Origin: Desulfobulbaceae bacterium BRH_c16a
Lineage (GTDB): Bacteria > Desulfobacterota > Desulfobulbia > Desulfobulbales > Desulfocapsaceae
NCBI GenBank assembly: GCA_000961725.1
Contig: LADS01000063.1
Coordinates: 53,311 to 117,310, forward strand
Length of the DNA: 64,000 nucleotides
Reading direction: 5' to 3'
Position 1 is the stretch's first letter; the number at the start of each line of letters is the position of its first letter. The notes below the pieces were generated by a model that was not told the origin of the DNA, did not search any database, and worked only from the letters and a program-made list of their open reading frames with translations. The position numbers were made by a program, and so were the translations under genes. Positions 52,566 through 60,861 of this stretch are shown piece by piece.

Positions 52566-53753
52566 TTATCTGGCGGGAAACCAGCCGGTTGTCCGTTTAC
52601 AGAAACCGACCAGCATCAGCATGACCGGAACTTCGATCAACACCCCGACAACAGTGGCGAGAGCCGCCCCCGACGACAGGCCGAAAAGCATGACCGAGGT
52701 GGCGATGGCCACCTCAAAATGGTTGGATGCGCCGATCATGGCCGCCGGAGCGGCATCCTCGTAACGCAGCTTCAAAAGCTTTGCCGCGCCGTAGCCGATG
52801 GCGAAGATAAACACGGTCTGCAAAAACAGCGGAATGGAAATCCATACAATGGTCAAGGGATTGGCAAGAATCACCTCACCTTTGAAGCTGAAAAGCAGCA
52901 CCAGCGTGAGGAGCAGAGCACCGATGGTGATCGGCGTCAGGACATGGAGAAATTTTTCCTTGAACCACTCCTCTCCTTTGGCGGCGATGATCCAGCGGCG
53001 CGAAAGGTAACCGGCCACCAGCGGCAGAGCAACATAGACGCCGACCGAAAGGAGCAGCGCCTGCCAGGGCACGGGCAATTTGCCGACGCCAAGGAGAAAG
53101 CCGCCCAAGACGCCGTAGAGCACCAGCATGGTCAGGGAGTTGATCGCCACCATCACCAGGGTCAGTCCGTCGTTGCCCCTGGCAAGATAGCCCCAGACCA
53201 GCACCATGGCTGTACACGGGGCGATGCCAAGGAGAATGCAGCCGGCAAAATAGCTGCGCCAAAGGGGGATTTGCAGCATTTTCAGCCCTTCGACAAGAAC
53301 CACCGTTCCGGACCCGTGCTGTGCGCCGACCGGCAGGTCGAGGCCGAACGGCATCTTGACCAGATCTAAAGCCTCGGCACCGATGAACCCTTTAAAAAGA
53401 ACCCCGAGAAAAAGGAGCGCCAGGGCATACATGGTGAAGGGTTTTACGCACCAGTTGATAAAGAGCGTCAGAAACACCGGCTTGCCGCTTCTCCCGGCCC
53501 GGACCACACTGGTAAAATCGATCTTTACCATGATAGGATACATCATGAAGAAAAGACAGATGGCAATCGGAATGGAAACAACCGGCGCCCCGTTGACGAT
53601 AATCGACATGTCGTCGAGGGTCTTCGCGAAATTTGGGGCAATCTTGCCGAGCATGATCCCGCCGATGATACAGAGCCCGACCCAGAGGGTCAGATAACGT
53701 TCAAAAATACTGGTCATCTTCCGCTCACCGGCGGGACTGACTTCTTTACTCAT
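52566..53753 (-). CDS. acr3: Arsenite efflux permease Acr3
   Basis: The 395-residue membrane protein has ten hydrophobic segments and the ACR3 hallmarks W-C-V-K-P-F near residue 96, G-I-A-P-C-T-A-M-V near 180 with the essential Cys, and the late A-A-P-A-A-M-I-G-A-S-N-H-F-E. It exports arsenite or antimonite as an antiporter. It is the last gene of arsR-arsC-acr3, starting 16 bases after arsC. Confidence 0.94.
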   Translation of the reverse strand: MSKEVSPAGERKMTSIFERYLTLWVGLCIIGGIMLGKIAPNFAKTLDDMSIIVNGAPVVSIPIAICLFFMMYPIMVKIDFTSVVRAGRSGKPVFLTLFINWCVKPFTMYALALLFLGVLFKGFIGAEALDLVKMPFGLDLPVGAQHGSGTVVLVEGLKMLQIPLWRSYFAGCILLGIAPCTAMVLVWGYLARGNDGLTLVMVAINSLTMLVLYGVLGGFLLGVGKLPVPWQALLLSVGVYVALPLVAGYLSRRWIIAAKGEEWFKEKFLHVLTPITIGALLLTLVLLFSFKGEVILANPLTIVWISIPLFLQTVFIFAIGYGAAKLLKLRYEDAAPAAMIGASNHFEVAIATSVMLFGLSSGAALATVVGVLIEVPVMLMLVGFCKRTTGWFPAR

Positions 53754-53769
53754 ACAACTCCTCCTTATT

Positions 53770-54216
53770 TTATAAGTTCAAGGACTCAGGCAGGGTTTCG
53801 ATAAATTCACGTATCTCGTCACGCACCCGGCGATAACAGTCCAGTTGTTCTTCCTCCGTGCCGCCCCGGGCAGCAAGCTCCCTTGCCATTTGCGGCGGAT
53901 CACTGAATCCGACGTGTATCACCTTGCAATTTCCCGGAAAATATGGACAATGTTCATGGGCGTGGCCGCAGATCGTCACCACTGCGGCAAACGCCATGTC
54001 CATACATTCATCGATGTGCTGCGAACGATGCCCGGAGATGTCGACCCCGACCTCGGCCATTACCTTGACGGCCAGGGGATTCAGTCCATGGGTTTCAATT
54101 CCGGCCGAATACGCCTCGATCGCCTCTCCCTTCAGGTGGCGGGCCCAGCCTTCAGCCATCTGACTGCGGCAGGAGTTGCCGGTACACAGGAACAAGACCT
54201 TCAATTTTTCATCCAT
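53770..54216 (-). CDS. arsC: Thioredoxin-linked arsenate reductase (LMW phosphatase type)
   Basis: The 148-residue protein has the P-loop C11-T-G-N-S-C-R17 (nucleophile Cys11) and resolving Cys83 and Cys90 in T-I-C-G-H-A-H-E-H-C, the order of Staphylococcus ArsC (10, 82, 89). It turns arsenate into arsenite for Acr3, taking electrons from thioredoxin. It lies between arsR and acr3 with short gaps. Confidence 0.93.
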   Translation of the reverse strand: MDEKLKVLFLCTGNSCRSQMAEGWARHLKGEAIEAYSAGIETHGLNPLAVKVMAEVGVDISGHRSQHIDECMDMAFAAVVTICGHAHEHCPYFPGNCKVIHVGFSDPPQMARELAARGGTEEEQLDCYRRVRDEIREFIETLPESLNL

Positions 54217-54231
54217 GTTTACTCTCCTGGC

Positions 54232-54633
54232 TTATTTTTCTATTTTTTCTTTCCTGCCGCCACGGTGCTTCCGGCAAAACTCTTCCGGACCACAGAGGGT
54301 AATCGCCCGCAGCCTTTGCCGGTCGATGACGATATCTTCCGATTTGTCGAATTCCGCCCGGAGCCATGCCAAGACCGGTGCAAATCCCAGCGACTCCGAA
54401 CCGTCCGCCAGCAAACGGTAATAGACCCAGCGACCGTCCTTGCGACTGTCAAGCAGACCGCAGCCGAGAAGAACGCCGAGGTGGCGCGATGCCGTTGCCC
54501 CACTCACTTCCAGCATCTCCGTGAGCTGGCAGGCACACAGTTCATCATGGGCGGCTAAAGCTGCAACGATTCGCAGGCGATTGCGTTCGGACAGGGCCTT
54601 GAAAACTGAAATCATATTTTTCATTCTTTCCAC
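54232..54633 (-). CDS. arsR: ArsR/SmtB-family arsenic-responsive repressor
   Basis: The 133-residue winged-helix protein has metalloid-binding C33-A-C35 (E-L-C-A-C-Q-L) followed by the recognition helix (S-G-A-T-A-S-R-H-L). Two more Cys in L-C-G-P-E-E-F-C near the C-terminus may complete a three-coordinate site. The C-terminal tail is Lys/Arg-rich. It starts the arsenic operon and is preceded by a promoter with a palindromic operator. Confidence 0.92.
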   Translation of the reverse strand: MERMKNMISVFKALSERNRLRIVAALAAHDELCACQLTEMLEVSGATASRHLGVLLGCGLLDSRKDGRWVYYRLLADGSESLGFAPVLAWLRAEFDKSEDIVIDRQRLRAITLCGPEEFCRKHRGGRKEKIEK

Positions 54634-54644
54634 TCCACTTGCAC

Positions 54645-54691
54645 AGTTAGCTAACTAGCTATCTATTAAAGCAGGCGATGATCCCGGTCAA
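54645..54691 (-). promoter_or_regulatory. Promoter and operator of the arsenic operon
   Basis: On the minus strand TTGACC (54691-54686), 17 bases and TAATAG (54668-54663) form a sigma70 promoter. The palindrome AGTTAGCTAACT (54645-54656) follows directly, overlapping the start point, where ArsR would block RNA polymerase. Confidence 0.75.
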
Positions 54692-54836
54692 GAGATTTGT
54701 TTCGGTGTAACCATCTTCTTCAGGTAAAAACCTTTTTGACCGTTGTATTTTTATGGTACTATTTAATTACATAACGCTTATCCGGTAAGACTTTTTTATT
54801 ACTCGGTATCGTGTCCCCCAAAATCGGAGCCCCTGA

Positions 54837-55949
54837 ATGAGAAACGTATTGTCGATAGTGTTTTTTGCTCTGTTTCTGCCCTCAATTGCACTTTCTGCAG
54901 CACAATCCACCGGTGACAAGACCATTGAAGTGGAAGGCTACGGCTCGTCCCGGCAGGATGCCCTTCTTCAGGCGAAAAGATCCGCCGTCGAGGAAGGCAT
55001 CGGCGTCGTTCTCAGCTCAGAGACCGAAGTCGAGAACTTCATGCTTAAAAAAGACAAGGTTATCACCCAAAGCTTTGGCGCTGTGCGCAGTTATACTCTT
55101 TTAAAGGAAAACAAAAAGGACGGCACGTGGTACGTCAGGATTCGCGCCGTTGTCTCCCTCGATTCGATTACCGCCGATCTGATGGCCCTGAAAATCCTCC
55201 TTGTTTCCATGGATAAACCCCGGATCATGGTTCTTATCCAGGAAGAAAACGGACAAAATGCCGAAAGCACGGTGGTCGACTATCTTCAGGGCAAAGGATT
55301 TGAGCTGATCGACCCCGCCCAGGCCGCCGCGCTGATGGCAAAAGACGATCCCTTTATCCGCAAAGCCACCGACGGCGACCCGGTTGCCGCAGCCAAACTC
55401 GGGGCGGAAAACGGCGCGGAATATGTGGTTGTCGGCAGTGTCAGAAAAAGTCTGATGGAAAATGAAGTGATCAATGGCTCAGGGATGAAATCCGGCCAGG
55501 CCAGCCTGACGGTAAAAGTCGTCAACTGCTCCAACGGCCGGATTGTCGCGACCAAATCGGCGACCGGGGCAGCGGTCCATGTCGCCGAAGATATCGCCCA
55601 GGCCCAGGCCGCCGCCAAAGCGGCGACTGCCCTCATGGACAAAAAGCTCTTTGAGGCGATCGTCACGTCATTTCAGGACACCATTAACAATGGCGCCAAC
55701 TACGATGTCGTTATCTCCGGCATAAAAAGCTACAGCCTGCAGAAAAGCGCCACCAGGATCCTTGAGGATACCGAGGGGGTTGTTTCGGTTACCAAGCGTG
55801 CCTTTGGCGATGGAAAACTGGAACTCTCCGTTCTCTTCAAAGGCAGCGTCGACACCTTCTGCGACCGGATCGACAGCAAGGCGATAGACGAGGCAAAATT
55901 ACTGGTCACCAACGTGACCGGCAATCGGGTTGTTCTGAATTTGCAGTAA
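54837..55949 (+). CDS. Exported FlgT-like/LPP20-type protein
   Basis: The 370-residue protein has a signal peptide cleaved near residue 20 (A-L-S-A-A). An N-terminal region near 28-110 holds G-S-S-R-Q-D-A-L-L-Q-A-K-R-S-A-V-E-E-G-I, typical of FlgT N-terminal/LPP20 domains. A middle domain has Y-V-V-V-G-S-V and a Ser/Thr-rich strand pattern, and the last ~90 residues (V-V-I-S-G-I-K-S-Y) form a secretin/TonB-like small alpha/beta fold. FlgT helps build the flagellar H ring in Vibrio, but no flagellar gene is near. It is first in a five-gene operon of exported proteins; GGAG lies seven bases before the ATG. Confidence 0.7.
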   Translation: MRNVLSIVFFALFLPSIALSAAQSTGDKTIEVEGYGSSRQDALLQAKRSAVEEGIGVVLSSETEVENFMLKKDKVITQSFGAVRSYTLLKENKKDGTWYVRIRAVVSLDSITADLMALKILLVSMDKPRIMVLIQEENGQNAESTVVDYLQGKGFELIDPAQAAALMAKDDPFIRKATDGDPVAAAKLGAENGAEYVVVGSVRKSLMENEVINGSGMKSGQASLTVKVVNCSNGRIVATKSATGAAVHVAEDIAQAQAAAKAATALMDKKLFEAIVTSFQDTINNGANYDVVISGIKSYSLQKSATRILEDTEGVVSVTKRAFGDGKLELSVLFKGSVDTFCDRIDSKAIDEAKLLVTNVTGNRVVLNLQ

Positions 55950-55987
55950 TATGAAAAACCAAATTCTTCTCGACAGGTGTTAATAAA

Positions 55988-57406
55988 ATGAGACGTTGCA
56001 CCAGGCTGCTGTATCTTCTGACCATAGCCCTGCTGATCCCTTTCTGTGCCTCGGCCGAGTTCAAGAAAACCAAGATTGCCGTTCTCGATTTCCAGCTGCA
56101 GGGTGAAGAGTTCGAGAACAAGGACATGGGAACGATTGTCGCAGAGTGGTTCATCACCGCCATGGTTCGGGAAGGTCGTTTTGACGTCGTCGAAAGAAGA
56201 ATGCTTGAAAAAATTCTCGGCGAACAGAAACTCGCCATGACCGGGGTCGTCGATGCCTCGAGCGCCACCCAGATCGGCAAGCTGCTTGGGGTGAAAGTCA
56301 TTATAACCGGGTCCGTCATGAAGTTTCGCGACATCACCGAGATCAACGCCCGAATCATCGATGTGGAAAGCGCTTCGATAATCGCCGCGGAAAACATCAA
56401 GAGCGGCGCCACCGAAGGATTGCAGGTAATGGTGGTGGAAATGTCCCAGAAGATCATGAAAAACTTCCCGCTTGAAGGGTATGTGGTCAACAGGAGCAGC
56501 GATTCGGTGACTCTCGACTTAGGAATTCGTACCGGGGTGAAAACCGGCATGCAGTTCATCGTCTTCAAGGAAGGCCAGGTCATTAAGCATCCGAAGACCG
56601 GCGAGGTTCTCGACGTCGAACGTATTCAGACCGGGACCGTGACAATCACCGAAATCATGCAGAAAATCTGCAAGGCGCAGATAGATGAGGAGGTCAGCCC
56701 CGGTTCGGTGGATTATGGCCAGCTGGTGAAAAGCCTGGTCGAGACAAAATCCAGGGAAGGACGGCTCTATGTAAACGTCACCCCGGAGGGTGCCAAAATA
56801 CGTATCCTGAATATCGGCCCTCAATATACCAGGGGGATGGCTCTTCCTCCCGGAGCGTATACTGTCGAGGTGTCGGCACCCGGGTACGTAACAGCCATAG
56901 AAAAACTGGCCCTCGAAATAAATGAAGAGAAAACGTTGAACGTCCAACTCGTCGCCAGTACCAGCCTGCCGGCAAGAGCCACGGCTGCCGTTGCCAAAAA
57001 AGAGAGTAATCCCTCACAGGAGGCCTCGACGGAGACCTTTAAACAGCCGCCCCCTCCTCCTTTGGCAGCAAAGCAGGAGCCGCGGTCTTCCCTCAGCTCC
57101 GAACAGACAAAATACCTGCACCAGCTTGACTCCGGCAACATCCGCGATCAACGGGATGCGGCTCGGCTCATAATCAAATCCGCCTCAACGGATCAGGTGT
57201 TGTTTGACGCAGTTGAAAGGGCACTCTTGAGAGGGTATAAGCTGGAAAGCTCCGACCGCGATCATGTCGACGCCATGTCCTGGCTGTGCAAGGCTCTTGG
57301 CGCCTCAGGACGGAGCAAATACCGATCGACGCTCAGCAGAGTCGCAAACGATGCCCCGCACAAGAAACTGAAAGGGTATGCGGAGAAGAGCCTGAATCAA
57401 CTGTAG
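55988..57406 (+). CDS. CsgG-family exported protein with PEGA domain
   Basis: The 472-residue protein has a signal peptide (cleavage near 22, C-A-S-A) and a CsgG/curli-type domain at 27-165. Its segments include K-I-A-V-L-D-F, F-D-V-V-E-R-R-M-L-E-K-I-L-G-E-Q and G-V-K-V-I-I-T-G-S-V. Residues 255-320 hold a PEGA domain (Y-V-N-V-T-P-E-G-A-K-I-R-I, then L-P-P-G-A-Y-T-V-E-V-S-A-P-G-Y). A Pro-rich linker and a helical end follow. Unlike curli CsgG it lacks a lipobox Cys at the mature N-terminus. CsgG-like domains also serve in LpoB-type activators. It follows the FlgT-like gene by 38 bases. Confidence 0.75.
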   Translation: MRRCTRLLYLLTIALLIPFCASAEFKKTKIAVLDFQLQGEEFENKDMGTIVAEWFITAMVREGRFDVVERRMLEKILGEQKLAMTGVVDASSATQIGKLLGVKVIITGSVMKFRDITEINARIIDVESASIIAAENIKSGATEGLQVMVVEMSQKIMKNFPLEGYVVNRSSDSVTLDLGIRTGVKTGMQFIVFKEGQVIKHPKTGEVLDVERIQTGTVTITEIMQKICKAQIDEEVSPGSVDYGQLVKSLVETKSREGRLYVNVTPEGAKIRILNIGPQYTRGMALPPGAYTVEVSAPGYVTAIEKLALEINEEKTLNVQLVASTSLPARATAAVAKKESNPSQEASTETFKQPPPPPLAAKQEPRSSLSSEQTKYLHQLDSGNIRDQRDAARLIIKSASTDQVLFDAVERALLRGYKLESSDRDHVDAMSWLCKALGASGRSKYRSTLSRVANDAPHKKLKGYAEKSLNQL

Positions 57407-57505
57407 CGTTCATGCAGCAAAGAGAGTACTGGATTATTTTTGTTTTTGTTTTTTGTTATTTGTTTGTATATGCCCAAAAAGCGTATTCGATACTGGAGAA
57501 ACACG

Positions 57506-57958
57506 ATGAAAAAGACCGCATTAGGCTGTCTTGCCCTGCTTCTGCTCTGCGTCTTCCCCCTCTCCGCCGTAGCCGAGAAAAGGATTATCGGCAAGGTGAA
57601 GGGCTTGCGGGGGCTGGTGAGCATCCTCCGGGACGGCAGGACCGAGCCAGCCTTTCCCAATGACGAGATATACCAGAGCGATACCATCCTCACCGGCTCG
57701 GACGGGGCAATCGGAATCCTGCTCGAGGACAACACCCTTATCTCGATGGGTCCGATCGGCCGGATCTCGATGGATAAATTTCAATTCACCCCATCGCGAA
57801 ACGAATATGAGTTGCGGCTGCACATGATGCACGGCACCTTCATCTACCAGTCCGGTCTTCTCGGCAAGCTTGCACCCCATGCTGTCGAACTGCAAACCCC
57901 GGTCGGACGTATCAGCATGTTGAAGGATACCAGCTTTAAAGCAAAATTTACAGAGTGA
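57506..57958 (+). CDS. Exported FecR-domain protein
   Basis: The start is the ATG at 57506, preceded by GGAGAAACACG, giving 150 residues; an upstream frame to 57440 has no site. After a signal peptide (cleavage near A-V-A, residue 21), a single FecR domain fills the rest: G-S-D-G-A-I-G-I-L-L-E-D-N-T-L-I-S-M-G-P near 65-85, and T-P-V-G-R-I-S-M near the end. It is not an anti-sigma factor, because no transmembrane anchor or cytoplasmic part exists; such stand-alone FecR proteins are often periplasmic. It lies 99 bases after the CsgG gene. Confidence 0.8.
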   Translation: MKKTALGCLALLLLCVFPLSAVAEKRIIGKVKGLRGLVSILRDGRTEPAFPNDEIYQSDTILTGSDGAIGILLEDNTLISMGPIGRISMDKFQFTPSRNEYELRLHMMHGTFIYQSGLLGKLAPHAVELQTPVGRISMLKDTSFKAKFTE

Positions 57959-57983
57959 TCAATAGAGTCCCATGGAGCATCCA

Positions 57984-58586
57984 ATGAACTGGAAAATCGT
58001 ATTCGTTCTGTTATCTTTTCCCCTGCTGGTTTCCGGTTGCGGCTCAAAAGAAAATTTCATTATCCTCAGTCCGGCGAGCGAAGGATTAGTTGGAGCGCTG
58101 GAAGTGGAAACAGAAAAAGGTTCGGCAATCCTCGATGAAGAAGGCAAGGTGATGTACATCGCAGGCCTCACATCTTTTCCTGCCGAGCCAACAGAAATCA
58201 GCACAGCCGAATCCCAAGAACTCTTTCGCGACGTCCTTCAGGTTCATCCTTTGATGCCGCAGAGTTTTCTTCTCTATTTCCAGCACAGCTCCGATGCATT
58301 GACTGAAAAATCACAAAAGCTTATTCCGGCCATCCTTGAGGCCGTGAAGAAACGCCAGTCCCGGGATATCGCGATCATCGGCCACACCGACCGGACAGGG
58401 GGCGAAGGGTATAATCGCATCCTGTCCATGGAACGGGCGCAGGTGGTTTACGACATCCTCCGCGGCCAAAACATCAAAGGTGAAGAGATGACGATCCTCT
58501 ATCACGGTGAAGCCAATCCGCTTGTTCACACCGCCGACGATGTGGCGGAGCCCAGAAACCGCCGGGTCGAGGTCATGGTCCGCTAA
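57984..58586 (+). CDS. OmpA-family lipoprotein
   Basis: The ATG at 57984 follows GGAGCATCCA and gives 200 residues. The lipobox L-V-S-G-C puts the acylated Cys at about residue 19. The C-terminal OmpA/MotB domain has the peptidoglycan-binding signs I-I-G-H-T-D-R-T-G-G near 137-146, N-R-I-L-S-M-E-R-A near 149 and N-R-R-V-E at the end. It would anchor the envelope complex to the cell wall. It lies 25 bases after the FecR gene and 10 before the protease gene. Confidence 0.85.
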   Translation: MNWKIVFVLLSFPLLVSGCGSKENFIILSPASEGLVGALEVETEKGSAILDEEGKVMYIAGLTSFPAEPTEISTAESQELFRDVLQVHPLMPQSFLLYFQHSSDALTEKSQKLIPAILEAVKKRQSRDIAIIGHTDRTGGEGYNRILSMERAQVVYDILRGQNIKGEEMTILYHGEANPLVHTADDVAEPRNRRVEVMVR

Positions 58587-58596
58587 AGGAAGCCAC

Positions 58597-60522
58597 ATGA
58601 AAACCAAAAACCTGGCGGCACCGGCGACCGTTATCCGACTTGCTCTGGTTTTCATCCTTTCCCTGTCGGTTCTCAGGGACGCGACGGCAACCGAACTGAC
58701 GGCTTCGGCCGAACTGACCGATCCATATCAAATACTCCATAAACATTACGAGGCAATCGGCGGACTCGACCGTCTGCAGAAATTGAGCGGCAGCTCCAGC
58801 GAGGGCCGGGTTCGCTATGACAGCCTGCAAGGAACATTCAAGCACTGGGATGCACGGCCCCAGCAATACCGCACCGAAGAAGATTATTCGGTCATTTCCC
58901 AGGTGCAGGGCGACAACGGCGAGTACACCTGGTTTTTCGACACCAACGGGCAACTGCTTATTTTCAAAGATGAGGATACCCTGAAACGCCGCCGAATTTC
59001 ATTGCTGCTGGACCGGTATGAGCATCTCGATCCGCATTCCCCCTTCTTCTCCGTTCGTTTTGGCGGAACAACCACTATTGACGGGAAAACCTGCTACGAG
59101 CTGGTGCTGACCAACACCATCAACAGCGATGTCGGACATTTCTTCTACGATACCGGCTCATTGCTCATGGTGCGATCCGTGTATAAACAGCCGGACATGG
59201 AGACACACAGCACCTATGGCGACTTCCGGGAGATAGACGGATTCATGATTTCCTTCTATCAGCATTCCCTGTTTCTCCCCTGGGAAAAGGAGGAGGAGAC
59301 CTGGGTGACCCGTCATACCTTCGACGGGCCTGCAGATACAACTTTCTTCAATCCACCCGCCATCAAGAAGGACTATACATTTCTCGATGGCGGCAAATCC
59401 GCCACCGTTTCTTTCAGGCTGATGGAAAATCTCATCTATCTGCCGGTCACCGTCGGCGACGACACAGGATACTGGGTGCTCGACAGCGGCGCTTCGATGT
59501 CGCTTATCGATCATGATTATGCAGAAAAACTCGGCCTGGATATCCAGGGAAGCATCAAAGGATACGGCTTCGGGGATATTTTCGACCTGTCGTTTGTCAC
59601 CATCCCGGAGCATCAGGTCGGCCCCATCCTTTTCGACAGCCAGAAATTCTATGTGTCCCGGGGGCTCACCGCCAAGAGCTACGAACCGCAGATCTTCGGC
59701 ATCCTGGGATATGATTTTCTTTCCCGCTTTGTGGTGGAGGTAGACTATGACGAGCAGGAGGTTACCTTCCATTCCCCCGATACCTTCAGCTACAAAGGTT
59801 CCGGTGCGATCATCGACGCACCCCTCAAATACCGCACCTTCACCCTGCCGGTGATTCTTGACGGCAAGTACAGCAGTCGCTGGAGTGTCGATCTCGGCTC
59901 CTATCACAGCTCGATCCACTATCCCTTTGCCGAAAAGCATGGCCTTCTTGAGAAAAAAGGCGTCGAAATTGTCAGCCAGGGCATGTCCGGAATCTCCCGC
60001 GAAACAAATGTCAGATTCGACTGTCTGGAGATCGATGGGTTCCGCCTCGATCAGCCCCTGATCAGCATCCCGGACGAAAAAGGCAAAGGCGCCACGGCAC
60101 TCGGCGAGGTCGGCGGTAATCTCGGCAATTCGACCCTCCGCCACTTTCGTTTATTCCTCAACTATCCTGAGCAAAAGCTCATCCTGGAAGAAGGATTGCA
60201 GTATAAGACAGCTTTCCCTCCCGACAGGTCGGGCCTGCTCATCGGCAGATCGGATGAAAACCAGCCGATGGTCTCATTTCTGGCAAACGACAGCCCGGCC
60301 GCCAGGGCAGGACTTGAAGCCGGCGATACTATTGTCGAAATGGCCGGTCAACAGGTGAAACCAAACCAGACGATCCTCCCGTTGCGCGATATTCTTCGCG
60401 GAGCAGTCGGAAGCAAAGTCGATCTTAAGGTGAAAAGAGGAGATCAGGTTGTGGCCGCGACCATTGTTTTACAAGATTTGTACCCGGCCAGCGGGCAGAA
60501 ATGTTCCGTGCTGGAGAACTGA
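58597..60522 (+). CDS. Exported retropepsin-like aspartic protease with PDZ domain
   Basis: The ATG at 58597 follows AAAGGAAGCCAC, giving 641 residues. After a signal peptide come a LolA-like beta region (~30-250), a first retropepsin-type domain with V-L-D-S-G-A-S-M-S-L-I (near 300) and a related second part where S-V-D-L-G-S-Y-H-S-S-I (near 425) replaces the D-S/T-G signature. A C-terminal PDZ domain follows (S-P-A-A-R-A-G-L-E-A-G-D-T-I-V near 570-584). Dimeric-type aspartic proteases need two Asp, one per half; the second half here has D-L-G, so activity could be altered. It is last of the five-gene exported operon. Confidence 0.8.
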   Translation: MKTKNLAAPATVIRLALVFILSLSVLRDATATELTASAELTDPYQILHKHYEAIGGLDRLQKLSGSSSEGRVRYDSLQGTFKHWDARPQQYRTEEDYSVISQVQGDNGEYTWFFDTNGQLLIFKDEDTLKRRRISLLLDRYEHLDPHSPFFSVRFGGTTTIDGKTCYELVLTNTINSDVGHFFYDTGSLLMVRSVYKQPDMETHSTYGDFREIDGFMISFYQHSLFLPWEKEEETWVTRHTFDGPADTTFFNPPAIKKDYTFLDGGKSATVSFRLMENLIYLPVTVGDDTGYWVLDSGASMSLIDHDYAEKLGLDIQGSIKGYGFGDIFDLSFVTIPEHQVGPILFDSQKFYVSRGLTAKSYEPQIFGILGYDFLSRFVVEVDYDEQEVTFHSPDTFSYKGSGAIIDAPLKYRTFTLPVILDGKYSSRWSVDLGSYHSSIHYPFAEKHGLLEKKGVEIVSQGMSGISRETNVRFDCLEIDGFRLDQPLISIPDEKGKGATALGEVGGNLGNSTLRHFRLFLNYPEQKLILEEGLQYKTAFPPDRSGLLIGRSDENQPMVSFLANDSPAARAGLEAGDTIVEMAGQQVKPNQTILPLRDILRGAVGSKVDLKVKRGDQVVAATIVLQDLYPASGQKCSVLEN

Positions 60523-60550
60523 CCCCCCATCGTTCTCAGGCCGAGCCCCC

Positions 60551-60857
60551 AAAACTTCGCGTCTTCGCGCCTTCGCGTGAACCAAACGATATGAAGAAGG
60601 TGGAATTTAAGAAGGGATGTTTCTCACGCGAAGGCGCGAAGACGCGAAAAGGGAAAAGCAAAAAGGTATTGAGACAAATGATCATATATCTTTGGTTTCT
60701 GCAGGTGCGAAGAAGGTGTCAGAGGCAAAGCCAATAATCTTAAACCTTCGCGTCTTCGCGCCTTCGCGTGAACCAAACGATATGAAGAACGCGGAGATTT
60801 GAGAGGGGATATTTCTCACGCGAAGGCGCGAAGTCGCGAAAAGGAAAAGCAGAAAGG
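60551..60857. repeat. Second locus of the GxxExxY-derived repeat, inverted orientation
   Basis: One full 154-base element (60621-60774) is flanked by a half-element ending at 60583 and a half beginning near 60812. All have the cgcgaaggcgcgaagacgcg-type ends and the internal segment with gaaggtgtcagaggcaaagcc. They are oriented opposite to the main array at 47532-49142, 11 kb away. No full GxxExxY gene is present here. Confidence 0.8.
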
Positions 60858-60861
60858 ATAT

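Noticed and set aside
57440..57505. Longer start for the FecR gene
   Set aside because: The extra residues break the signal peptide, and the ATG at 57506 has a good ribosome-binding site.
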